The notes beneath the pieces are model-generated. The model was not told where the DNA came from and did not search any database. It saw nothing but the letters and a program-made list of their open reading frames with translations. A stretch of DNA of 64,000 bases from Singulisphaera sp. GP187 (lineage in GTDB: Bacteria > Planctomycetota > GCA-002687715): positions 1-64,000 of the forward strand of contig CAMDTN010000001.1 of the NCBI GenBank assembly GCA_945907755.1, read 5' to 3'. The translations under genes and the position numbers were made by a program. Shown piece by piece: positions 10,077 through 19,069 of this stretch (its first letter is position 1; each line of letters opens with the position of its first letter).

Positions 10077-11188
10077 ATGCTGCTGCGTTTCATGCTTCAA
10101 TGCACTCTTGTTGTCGCGTTTCTTGCAGGCAGCAACTACGCGCAAAGCCTCGTTTTTCACAACACCTTCGGCAGTGATAGCGAGATCCTGAATAGTGTTG
10201 TCGGGCCCGGTCTGAGCTTCGGCAATGTGGCCCGGGAATATGACGCAGGCCTCGGTGGTGGCTGCGTGACGGTCGCGCCGCCCTCCAATGTGTACAACAA
10301 CAACCTCACCATTCTGAACAATCCTGGAGCGCTGCTGAATGCAGAACAAGGCACCATTGCGGTGCGCTACAAAGCGAGAGTGAATCCGCAAGGGGGGCTG
10401 GTGATCGCTTCCACCTTTTCGACGGCAGTTATGGCTTGGGTTCCGGGATTGGCCTCTGGGTTCACAACCCTTGGCTGTCGGGCCAAGCACGCATCTACTT
10501 TAGTATCGACTGCGGCGCGGTTTGGACGGACGTGGTCTCGCTGAGCGACGGCAATCTTGGCGTCAATGTCACAAACCTCGTCGGCACGTGGGTGCATGCG
10601 GTTGCGGTGTGGGATCGGGCTGGCATCGGTGGGTCGGCAGACACCATGCGGCTGTATGTGAACGGGAACCTCGTGGGAAGCTCTGCTGGCACCGCTTGGG
10701 GCACGACTTTTGGCGCACAGGCCGAGATCGGGGGCATGCCTGATTTCGGGAGCTACCGCAAGCTGTACATGGACGACCTCAAGCTCTACTCAAGCGCGAC
10801 TGTTGCTCCGTCGTGCCCAGCTCCAATCCTGAACCTGTCGCAAAGCATAGGGCTCGGATCGCTGCGCGTTGCCAATGTTTGCGGGACGCCCTACGCGGCG
10901 GCCTTTAGCACTTTCACGTTGGATACGGCCAACGCTTTTGGCGGGCTCGGGTCCGGGTGGTTCGGTGGCCTGCACATTTCGTTCTTTGATGTCTTTGCAC
11001 AGTGGAGCATGCAAGCTCCGCCGTTCTTTGACACGCTGAACGCCAGTGGCGCTTCGAGCTTCGATTTTCCGGCCGGGACTTTCACCGCTGCCACGGGGCT
11101 CACGATTTACGGTGTCACCGCCGTCCTGCATCCGCTGAGCGGCGCGCTCATCGGGTTCTCTTACCCATTGGCCTACACCTTCCCGTGA
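10077..11188 (+). pseudogene. Secreted LamG/concanavalin-like protein, split by a frameshift near 10391-10420
   Basis: Signal peptide and N-part in ORF 10044..10544, C-part (FDGSYGLGSGIGLWVHNPWLSGQARIYFS...LYVNGNLVGSS...LYMDDLKLYS) in ORF 10436..11188, frame offset at G6/T4 runs. Confidence 0.65.
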
Positions 11189-11312
11189 TGGTGGGCGCTC
11201 GCAATGCGAGCGCCATGGAGTCACCTTCCCGCATCCACCGCGTTGATTGACGCAACGCGACGGATCGCGCAACCTGTCTGCGCGGGGCACAGCAGCCTGC
11301 GCGGAGTTCGTC

Positions 11313-12833
11313 ATGCCCCAGTACGGTTTCGTTATCGATCAACGCAAGTGCATCGGCTGTCACGCTTGCACCGTGGCCTGCAAAGCCGAGAACGAAGTGC
11401 CCGTGGGCAGCTTCCGCACTTGGGTGAAGTATGTCGAGAAGGGCACATTCCCCTCAGTGAAGCGCCACTTCGCGGTGTTGCGCTGCAACCACTGCGACGA
11501 AGCGCCGTGTGTCGAAATCTGTCCGGTGACCGCGCTGCACAAGCGCCCAGATGCCATCGTGGATTTGGACCGCGACGCTTGCATCGGCTGCCGCGCCTGC
11601 ATGCAGGCCTGCCCTTATGACGCGCTGTACTTGAACGAAGACACCGGCACCGCCGAGAAGTGCCACTACTGTGCTCACCGTACAGAGCGCGGCTTAGAGC
11701 CCGCCTGCGTCGTGGTTTGTCCCGAGCACGCCATTATTGCCGGCGATGTTTCCGACCCGTCTACAGAGATCGCGCACCACATTGCCACGCAGCCAACGCA
11801 GCAGCGGCGCTTGGAAAAGGGCACCAAACCGCGCGTCTGGTACACGGGCGCACTGGATGAAGCGCTGCAACCAGGCGCAGCGCTGGAACAGAGCATGTAC
11901 CTGTGGTCGGACCGCGCCGAACCGCCGCGCCCTGTTCCGCCAGGCTTCGAGCCGCCGCCAGATCTGATCGCAGCGCTGGATGTGCCGCATCCGCCTTCGT
12001 GGGGCTGGCATGTGTGGCTGTACTTGCTGACCAAGAACATCGCCGCTGGTGCGATGTTGGTTGCGCCGCTGCTGCCGTTCCTTGGCCGCGCGCCCGATGA
12101 AAGTTCGTTGCTGCGTTTGCTGCCCGAAGCAGTTGCGTTGGCTTTCCTTGGCCTCACGACTGTGTTGTTGGTCATCGACCTTGGCCGCCCCGAACGCTTC
12201 TTGTACATCTTGACGCGGCCCAACTGGAACTCGTGGTTGGTGAAGGGCACTTGGATATTGATGGGCTTTGGCCTGCTGACCACACTGTCGTTGGCGTTGC
12301 GCTTGTTCGACATGCCCGCCGCTGCCGATGTGGTGCGCTGGGCCAATGTGCCTTTGGCCGTGTTCGCGTCGGGTTACACCGCATTCTTGTTCGCGCAGTG
12401 CAAGGGCCGCGATTTGTGGTTGGAGAAGGGCCTGTTCTGGCACCTGATTCTGCAAGCGCTGCTCAGCGGTGCTGCGCTACCTCTGTTCTTGGCGAAGGCC
12501 GCAACTTCCGAAGGCATCAAGGTGCCCGCGCCGGTGTTCTTTACACTGCTGGCGGTGCTCAACGTCATTTGGCTCCGCTTCCACACGCGCATGATGCACA
12601 GCGACCCAGTGGCGCGGCGCGCCCACGCGCAGTTGCGTGCAACAGGTGCCCCCGGCTTGACTGTGTTGCTGTTCTACGGTGCCGCCTTGTGTGCGCTGCT
12701 GCCGGGATTGATCACCACAGCGCAACTGGATTCTGTGTGGCTGAGCACCGCGGCGGCGATCTTCGCCCTCGGCGGGCTGACTCTGTACGAGCGCGCCTTC
12801 ATCAAGGTCGGTCAGGAGATTCCGAACTCATGA
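11313..12833 (+). CDS. Fused 4Fe-4S ferredoxin (PsrB-like) - NrfD/PsrC-like membrane subunit
   Basis: CIGCHACTVACKAENEVP...CNHCDEAPCVEICP...CIGCRACMQACPYDAL, then NrfD-like TM region (DLGRPERFLYILTRPNWNSWLVKGTWIL). Confidence 0.9.
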   Translation: MPQYGFVIDQRKCIGCHACTVACKAENEVPVGSFRTWVKYVEKGTFPSVKRHFAVLRCNHCDEAPCVEICPVTALHKRPDAIVDLDRDACIGCRACMQACPYDALYLNEDTGTAEKCHYCAHRTERGLEPACVVVCPEHAIIAGDVSDPSTEIAHHIATQPTQQRRLEKGTKPRVWYTGALDEALQPGAALEQSMYLWSDRAEPPRPVPPGFEPPPDLIAALDVPHPPSWGWHVWLYLLTKNIAAGAMLVAPLLPFLGRAPDESSLLRLLPEAVALAFLGLTTVLLVIDLGRPERFLYILTRPNWNSWLVKGTWILMGFGLLTTLSLALRLFDMPAAADVVRWANVPLAVFASGYTAFLFAQCKGRDLWLEKGLFWHLILQALLSGAALPLFLAKAATSEGIKVPAPVFFTLLAVLNVIWLRFHTRMMHSDPVARRAHAQLRATGAPGLTVLLFYGAALCALLPGLITTAQLDSVWLSTAAAIFALGGLTLYERAFIKVGQEIPNS

Positions 12834-15688
12834 GCGCCGCACCTAATGATCCCCGCACCGCTGGCATGACTAACGCCGACATCGCACCTTCGGGCGAACA
12901 GTGGCAAGTGCGCGACCTTGCCACCTTCCCACCCATGGAGCGCTGGGACGATTGGGTGGAATACGACGCGAAAGCGTGGCCGCGCAAAGTGGACAAGCAC
13001 TACCGCCTCGTGCCCACCACTTGCTTCAACTGCGAAGCCGCGTGCGGGCTCGTGGCCTGGATCGACAAAGAAACCAATCGCATCCGCAAGTTGGAAGGCA
13101 ACCCGCATCACCCGGCGTCGCGCGGGCGCAATTGCGCCAAGGGCCCAGCCACGCTGAATCAGATTGATGACCCCGAGCGCATTCTGTATCCGCTGAAACG
13201 CAGTGGGCCTCGCGGCACGGGGCAGTACGAGCGCACCACTTGGGATGAGGTCATCGGCACTCTCGCGCCGCGCATTCGCAAGGCGTTGCAAGAAGGCCGC
13301 CGCACTGAAGTGATGTATCACGTTGGCCGCCCGGGCCACGACGGCTACATGGACCGCGTGCTGCAAAGCTGGGGCGTCGATGGGCATAACTCGCACACCA
13401 ATGTGTGCAGCGCAGCGGCGCGCTTGGGCTATGCCTTGTGGAGCGGCATGGACCGTCCCTCGCCAGACCACGCGCGCGCGAAGTTCATCTTGCTCATTTC
13501 GTCGCACTTGGAGACGGGGCACTATTTCAACCCGCACGCGCAGCGCATCATCGAAGGCATGATGGCTGGGGCGAAGGTGCTCACCATTGATACGCGCCTT
13601 TCCAATACCGCGAGCATGTCCACTTGGTGGCTGGCGCCGCAGCCGGGCACCGAAGCCGCGCTGCTGCTGGCTTTCGCGCATGTCATGGTGAAAGAGAAAC
13701 TGCACGACAGCGAGTTCGTGAAGCAGTGGCTGAATTGGCGCGAATATTTGGACGCGAAGCACCCGCAGGGGCCGCGCACTTACGAAGCCTTCGAAGCGCA
13801 GATGATTGCGCACCTATCGAAGTTCTCGCCGGAGTGGGCTGCCGCCGAGTGCGGTGTGCCCGCTTCGCGCATCGTGGAACTCGCGCGCGAAATCGCCAAA
13901 GCCCGTGGCGCGTTGGCGGCGCATGTGTGGCGCGCAGCAGCAGCCGGGCACTTGGGTGGCTGGCAAGTGGCACGCTGCATGCAGTTCTTGTGCGTGTTGA
14001 CTGCTTCAGTGAACACCGCTGGCGGCACGCACCTCGCGCCCACCAACAAGTTTGTGCCCGCGCCTTTCAAGAAGCCACGCCCACAAGAAGTGTGGAGCGA
14101 ATTGCTGTACCCCGAGGAATATCCGTTCTCGCACCACGAGTTGTCGTTCCTGCTGCCGCACTTCTTGAAGGAGGGGCGCGGCAAGTTGGACACCTATTTC
14201 ACGCGGGTCTACAACCCGGTGTGGACCAACCCCGACGGCGGTTCATGGATGGAAGTGCTGAAGGACGAGAAGTTAGTGGGCCTGCATGTGGCCATGACAC
14301 CCACTTGGAGCGAGACGGCGATTTTTGCCGACTATGTGCTGCCGATGGGCCACGGCGCGGAACGCCACGACATCCAGAGCCAAGAAACTCATGCGGCACG
14401 CTGGATTGCTTTTCGTCAGCCGGTGTTGCGCGTGCATCGCGAGCGCAACGGCGAAAAGATCGAGTGGACTTATCAGGCCAACCCTGGCGAAGTCTGGGAA
14501 GAAGACGAGTTCTGGATTCGCTTGTCGTGGGCTATCGATGCAGATGGCAGCTTGGGGATCCGCCCCATGTTCGAATCGCCGTACCGCGCGGGGCAGTGCA
14601 TCACAGTGGAGGAGTACTACCGCTGGATCTTCGAGAACAGCGTGCCCGGCCTGCCCGCTGCTGCTGCGGCGCAGTCTCTGAGCCCGTTGGAATACATGCG
14701 CCGCTATGGCGCGTTTTTGGTGCAAGAAGAAGTCGGCGAAGTGTTCCGCGAGCGCGTGGACACTACGGGCGCAACGCTGGACGAAGCGAGCGGGGCGTGG
14801 AAGCGCGGCGGCCAAGTGGTGGCCATCGATGTCGCGGGCACGCCCTGCGCCGGTTTTCGCACGCCCACCAAGCGGCTGGAGTATTGGTCGCCTACGGTGG
14901 AAGAGTGGGGCTACGGCGAAGCCAACGCGCTGCCGAATTACATCGAGAGCCATGTGCATCCGAAGCACTTGAACAAGGATGCTGGCGAATTTGTGTTGCT
15001 GCCGAATTTTCGGTTGCCCACGCTGATCCACACACGAAGCGGCAACGCCAAGTGGCTTTACGAATTGTCGAATAGCAACCCGGTGTGGGTGCACCCGGAA
15101 GACGCGTGGAGCTTGGGCGTGCGCACCGGCGATCTTGTGCGCATCACCACGCGCATCGGGCACTTCGTGAACAAGGTGTGGGTGTCTGAAGGCATTCGGC
15201 CTGGCGTGGTTGCGTGCTCGCATCACTTGGGGCGCTGGCGTTTGCCCGGCGCTGCTGCAGGCTCTGACGGCGGCGGGTCCAACACGAGCCCCGGTGTGGA
15301 TCGTTGGTCGTCAGCGTTGGTTGCGTTGCATGTCGACAGCAAAGAGCTAGTGATGAAGCGCCTCGAAGACATCAAGCCGTTCAAGTCATCAGATCCCGAT
15401 TCGAAGCGCGTGTGGTGGACCGATGGTGGCGTCCACCAGAACCTCACCTTTCCAGTGCAGCCCGACCCAATCAGTGGCATGCACTGTTGGCACCAGAAGG
15501 TCAAGGTCGAGAAGGGCCGCAAGGGCGACCGCTATGGCGACATTCATGTGAACCTCGAGAGTTCGATGGCTATTTACCGCGAATGGTTGGGGCTAGCGCG
15601 TAAAGGCTCTGGTCCCGAGGGGTTGCGTCGTCCGTTGTGGTTCTCCCGGGCCGTGGCTCCTGCTCCGGCAGCATGGAAAAAGCCCTGA
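12830..15688 (+). CDS. Molybdopterin-dependent oxidoreductase catalytic subunit (CISM family)
   Basis: ATGA overlap with upstream gene; TTCFNCEAACGLVAWID...GRNCAKGPA...HTNVCSAAARLGY...LPMGHGAERHD. Confidence 0.92.
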   Translation: MSAAPNDPRTAGMTNADIAPSGEQWQVRDLATFPPMERWDDWVEYDAKAWPRKVDKHYRLVPTTCFNCEAACGLVAWIDKETNRIRKLEGNPHHPASRGRNCAKGPATLNQIDDPERILYPLKRSGPRGTGQYERTTWDEVIGTLAPRIRKALQEGRRTEVMYHVGRPGHDGYMDRVLQSWGVDGHNSHTNVCSAAARLGYALWSGMDRPSPDHARAKFILLISSHLETGHYFNPHAQRIIEGMMAGAKVLTIDTRLSNTASMSTWWLAPQPGTEAALLLAFAHVMVKEKLHDSEFVKQWLNWREYLDAKHPQGPRTYEAFEAQMIAHLSKFSPEWAAAECGVPASRIVELAREIAKARGALAAHVWRAAAAGHLGGWQVARCMQFLCVLTASVNTAGGTHLAPTNKFVPAPFKKPRPQEVWSELLYPEEYPFSHHELSFLLPHFLKEGRGKLDTYFTRVYNPVWTNPDGGSWMEVLKDEKLVGLHVAMTPTWSETAIFADYVLPMGHGAERHDIQSQETHAARWIAFRQPVLRVHRERNGEKIEWTYQANPGEVWEEDEFWIRLSWAIDADGSLGIRPMFESPYRAGQCITVEEYYRWIFENSVPGLPAAAAAQSLSPLEYMRRYGAFLVQEEVGEVFRERVDTTGATLDEASGAWKRGGQVVAIDVAGTPCAGFRTPTKRLEYWSPTVEEWGYGEANALPNYIESHVHPKHLNKDAGEFVLLPNFRLPTLIHTRSGNAKWLYELSNSNPVWVHPEDAWSLGVRTGDLVRITTRIGHFVNKVWVSEGIRPGVVACSHHLGRWRLPGAAAGSDGGGSNTSPGVDRWSSALVALHVDSKELVMKRLEDIKPFKSSDPDSKRVWWTDGGVHQNLTFPVQPDPISGMHCWHQKVKVEKGRKGDRYGDIHVNLESSMAIYREWLGLARKGSGPEGLRRPLWFSRAVAPAPAAWKKP

Positions 15689-15800
15689 TTCCTGAGGGTG
15701 CCAACACGATGAGGCGGGGTATTGCCTGCAGGTGTATGCTGGTGCCGCTCCGCATGTGGGACATCTGCCCTTTCAAGTAGAGCAAGAAAAGGAACCAAGC

Positions 15801-17009
15801 ATGAAACCAACGAAGGTGTTGCTCGCGGCTGTGGTCGCTGGCTTCTTCGCGAATCTCGCTGCGGCTCAAGCGCCGCAAAGTGAGACCATCGCGTTCAGTC
15901 ACAAGATCCCTACCAAGTGGGAGTATGTGCTCCCTAGGGAGACTTGGACTCCTGTCAGCAATGGAATCAACATCGCGCATGCAGGCGGAGCCGCCTTCGC
16001 TGCGGAGGTGCAAGGTTCCGCACTCGCGGTTGACACCAACGGCGACGGCAAGGTGGACGACAAGGCTAAGGGCATCAGCGCGGAACTCGCGTTGAAGGCC
16101 AAGAGCATTGATGGTCGCACCTTGAACTACGGCATCCGCCTCGTCAAGACGGGCGAAGCGTGGAGCTATGCCGCAGGCGGCGCCATGGTGGGCAAGGCCC
16201 GTGGCGAAACCATCGCTGTGATCGATCAGAACAACAACGGCAACTACAACGACTACGGCACTGATGCCATGGTGGTCGGTGGTGGTGAAGCTGCTGCGTT
16301 CTTGTCGCGCGTGGTGAATCTCGGTGGCGACCTGTTCAACTTCGAGATCAACGCTGACGGCAGCTCTGCAACGCTCACCGCATGGGAAGGCGAAGCAGGC
16401 GTGCTGGATGTGCGCAAGGGTTTCGAAGGCAAGGGTGACATCAAGGCTGTGGTCGTTTCCAACGAACGCGGCGATGTGTCATTCAATGCAGCGAGCACGA
16501 AGAAGGGCCTGAAGATTCCTGCGGGTAACTGGGTCATCACCAGCGGCCTCGTCAGCCAAGGCAGCGAAAGCGTGCGCCTGGCGCAAGGCAACATGGCAGC
16601 GATTGCTGTGTCTAAGGACGCCAACACCGAGATGTCTTGGGGCGGACCGATCAGCATCGACTTCCAGTACGCCATCAACGGCGACAAGCTGACGGTGCCC
16701 TACAACTTGAAGTATTACGGGCGCAGCGGCGAGGAATATCGTGAATTCCTGCCCGATGCGACTAGCCCGCAAATCGTGGTGATGGACAAGAAGAAGCGCA
16801 TCTTGCTGAGCACCAGCCGCTTCCCCGGCTGTTGAGGCGGTGGCTTTAGCGAGTACTCCGGGAGAGTACCCACCGACAAGGAAGTGGATGTCACCATCGA
16901 GCACCAGCGCGCAATGTTTGGACGCATGACTGCAAGTCCGAAGGCAGATGCGCCGAAAACAGGATCATCAACACCTGCCAAGGTGGTTTCGGCCGCCGGC
17001 GGTAACTGA
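15801..17009 (+). CDS. Secreted protein of unknown family, candidate selenoprotein (in-frame UGA at 16833-16835; conventional ORF ends 16835)
   Basis: Signal peptide MKPTKVLLAAVVAGFFANLAAAQA; ...LLSTSRFPGC-UGA-GGGFSEYSGRVPTDKEVDVTIEHQRAMFGRM...AAGGN-stop in the same frame; terminator follows at 17031. Confidence 0.6.
16838..16875 (+). promoter_or_regulatory. Putative bacterial SECIS-like stem-loop
   Basis: CGGTGG(16838-43)/CCACCG(16870-75) lower stem and GTACTC(16853-58)-CGGGA-GAGTAC(16864-69) upper stem; loop begins 23 nt after the UGA. Confidence 0.5.
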
Positions 17010-17030
17010 CCGGCATAGGTCCGGCCGACT

Positions 17031-17075
17031 CCCCGGGTGACGCTCACCGCGTCATCCGGGGATTCTTTTTTTTTC
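17031..17075 (+). terminator. Intrinsic terminator
   Basis: CCCCGGGTGACGC-TCACC-GCGTCATCCGGGG followed by ATTCTTTTTTTTT. Confidence 0.92.
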
Positions 17076-17139
17076 TGCGCTGCACCCATCAAGCCCCACG
17101 CGCTTCATCCGAACATGCAGTTGTCGCCCGTGCCTTTGG

Positions 17140-17313
17140 TGCGGTGCGGCGTGAGAACGGCGAACGGGACTGTTGGTTCGGAGTGAGCCGGAACGAAATG
17201 AACAATTCGGCCCCTCGCGGGTCGATTCCTCGGGCGGAGGAGACTGGACGGGTCTCCTTAAGGGGGAAGGCGCGGACTTCGGTCCGTGTACTTGTGAAGG
17301 ACGGCTGGAAGGT
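17140..17313 (+). ncRNA. Probable structured small RNA, family not identified
   Basis: Consecutive hairpins (CGGCCC-CTCGC-GGGTCG; GGAGAC-N7-GTCTCC; CGGAC-TTCG-GTCCG) ending at a strong intrinsic terminator; no convincing CDS; 5' end uncertain. Confidence 0.4.
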
Positions 17314-17360
17314 GAAGCGCCCCGGTGGCCTCTGGGCCCTCGGGGCGCTTCTTTTGTTTT
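17314..17360 (+). terminator. Intrinsic terminator
   Basis: GAAGCGCCCCG...CGGGGCGCTTC perfect 11-bp stem followed by TTTTGTTTT. Confidence 0.85.
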
Positions 17361-17497
17361 CGCGCGCCCGCATGCGGGATAAACGCCAATTGCTCCCTCG
17401 TGCTTGAAGGGTCGCACCTGCGTTTCTACACTTCTCGCGCTTCGGAACTTCGGTTCCCAAGTGGGCTCGGCACCACGGTGCACGGGTCGCATCGTTT

Positions 17498-17571
17498 GGG
17501 GACGTGGCGCAATTGGTTAGCGCGTCGGCTTGTCACGCCGAAGGTTGCGGGTTCGAGTCCCGTCGTCCTCG
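17498..17571 (+). tRNA. tRNA-Asp (anticodon GTC)
   Basis: GGGGACG acceptor; TGGCGCAATTGGTTAGCGC D arm; TCGGC-TTGTCAC-GCCGA anticodon arm; GGTTCGAGTCC T arm; CGTCCTC 3' acceptor. Confidence 0.95.
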
Positions 17572-17583
17572 CTTTTTCCCTGC

Positions 17584-17617
17584 GGGCCGCCTTTTCGGGC
17601 GGCCCGGAGTCGTTTTT
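17584..17617 (+). terminator. Intrinsic terminator after tRNA-Asp
   Basis: GGGCCGCC-TTTTCG-GGCGGCCC then GGAGTCGTTTTT. Confidence 0.75.
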
Positions 17618-17639
17618 GGCGACCGCGCTACCGGCTCCG

Positions 17640-18563
17640 TTACAGATGCACTTGTGCTTGCAGGCCAAGTGAGCGCACGCGAGCGGCAAGGGCCTCGAGC
17701 CACGCAGCGTCGAGCTGAGTGAGCCGCGCTGCCTCGGGCTGATGGGATGCGCGCGCCAATCCGTACAGCGTCACGCCGCGCAGTGGCGCGCCGCTGGCCA
17801 GTGCGCGTTCCAGCAGCGCTAACCACGCAGCGCATTCAGATTCTGAGGGTGGTGCACCATCCACTGCAAACATCGCGGCCTGCACCCGCGTAGGGCAGAG
17901 CTTGGCGCAGGTGATGAGGTTGCTCAACGCGCGCTCTGCACTGATGCCGGCATCGTTCACAGCGCGCAGGCCTTCATCGGTGCCGCGGTCCAGTTTGAAC
18001 CACACTTCGCCGCCATGCGCAGCCAGCACACGCAGCCCATCTTGAACGCGCACTTGTGCAACGAGGCTGCCGTTGGTGATCAGCACCAGCGCCGCGCTCG
18101 CGGCACCTCGCACCTCCGCCACGATTTGCACCACCTCAGGAAACTCGTGGGCACTGGTGGGCTCGCCGTCGCCAGAGATGGCGAAGTCACGCAGCTCCAA
18201 TGCGTTGGTGCCTGCATGGGCCGCGAACGATCCATCCAACACCTGCGCCATGAACCCTGTGAGTTCCGTGCGCAGCAGCGCGAGGTCGATGGTTGGTGCA
18301 GCGCCGCGCACTAATCCCTCCACCTGGCAATAGATGCAGCGCCAGTTGCAGGCGCGGTTCGGATTCAGGTTGATGCCGATGGACAGACCACCCGAGCGGC
18401 GCGACAGCACCGGATAGACATAGACCAACCCCGCGGCGTCGCGGCGATGATCGTCGTGTGAAAGTCCTTGGCCGGCCACGCGATTCTCCGGGTCCCACAG
18501 CGTGTGCGACCCGGCGAATCTTAGCGGGTGAAACCGGTGTCGGTGGTGACTGGCAAGTGACAC
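17640..18563 (-). CDS. Radical SAM protein
   Basis: NPNRACNWRCIYCQVEG (CxxxCxxC) and ISGDGEPTSA. Confidence 0.88.
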   Translation of the reverse strand: MSLASHHRHRFHPLRFAGSHTLWDPENRVAGQGLSHDDHRRDAAGLVYVYPVLSRRSGGLSIGINLNPNRACNWRCIYCQVEGLVRGAAPTIDLALLRTELTGFMAQVLDGSFAAHAGTNALELRDFAISGDGEPTSAHEFPEVVQIVAEVRGAASAALVLITNGSLVAQVRVQDGLRVLAAHGGEVWFKLDRGTDEGLRAVNDAGISAERALSNLITCAKLCPTRVQAAMFAVDGAPPSESECAAWLALLERALASGAPLRGVTLYGLARASHQPEAARLTQLDAAWLEALAARVRSLGLQAQVHL

Positions 18564-19069
18564 TGCACGCAGCGCGTGCGTTCAGGGTGCGAGCAACGGA
18601 TTTCTGCGCGGGCGGCAGGGCCGGTGTGGCAGGCGAGACAATTCTCGCGCATGTGGATTGGATGCGGCATCGTTGGTGGTGCCAGCGTGTGTTGACGCTC
18701 ACCTTTGCGCATGGTCTGCGGCACGCCGCGGAAACTGTTCGCACGGAACTCAGCGGTTGTGTTCACTTCCACATGGCACTGGCGGCAGCGACTGTCTTCG
18801 CTCATGCCCGCAGTGTTTTCATGAGGCGATGGTGGCGCGTAGCCCACAGCGGGCACAGACATTCCGGTTTCGTTGTGGCATTGCACGCAGCGCATGCCGA
18901 AGGGCTTGTGCGGGATGACAGGCGGCGCGCCCTCGTAGGCGCGGCGTTCTGCGCGCACCGGCGCAGGCGAGGGCTTGGCGCTGGCTTGCTCCTGCGGTTT
19001 GTCGCCGCAGGCGCAGAGCAGCAGTAGCAGGGCCGTTAGGCCAAGATGCGTTCGATGCGGACAGCGCAT
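18521..19069 (-). CDS. napB: NapB-like cytochrome c lipoprotein with four CxxCH motifs
   Basis: CVQCH, CRQCH, CLACH, CVQCH; PPVIPHKPFGMRCVQCHNETGMSVPAVGYAPPSPH; lipobox LLLLCAC. Confidence 0.85.
   Translation of the reverse strand: MRCPHRTHLGLTALLLLLCACGDKPQEQASAKPSPAPVRAERRAYEGAPPVIPHKPFGMRCVQCHNETGMSVPAVGYAPPSPHENTAGMSEDSRCRQCHVEVNTTAEFRANSFRGVPQTMRKGERQHTLAPPTMPHPIHMRENCLACHTGPAARAEIRCSHPERTRCVQCHLPVTTDTGFTR

Noticed and set aside
11193-11213. Hairpin GGCGCTCGCA-A-TGCGAGCGCC after the LamG gene as a terminator
   Set aside because: No U-tract on either strand; left unassigned.
12233-12829. 5' extension of the molybdopterin oxidoreductase ORF (track start 12233)
   Set aside because: Overlaps the NrfD coding frame; real start is the ATGA-coupled ATG at 12830.
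17498-17571. Considered whether this tRNA could be selC (tRNA-Sec), given the neighbouring selenoprotein candidate
   Set aside because: Standard 74-nt tRNA with GTC anticodon; clearly tRNA-Asp. No selC or selABD seen in this window.
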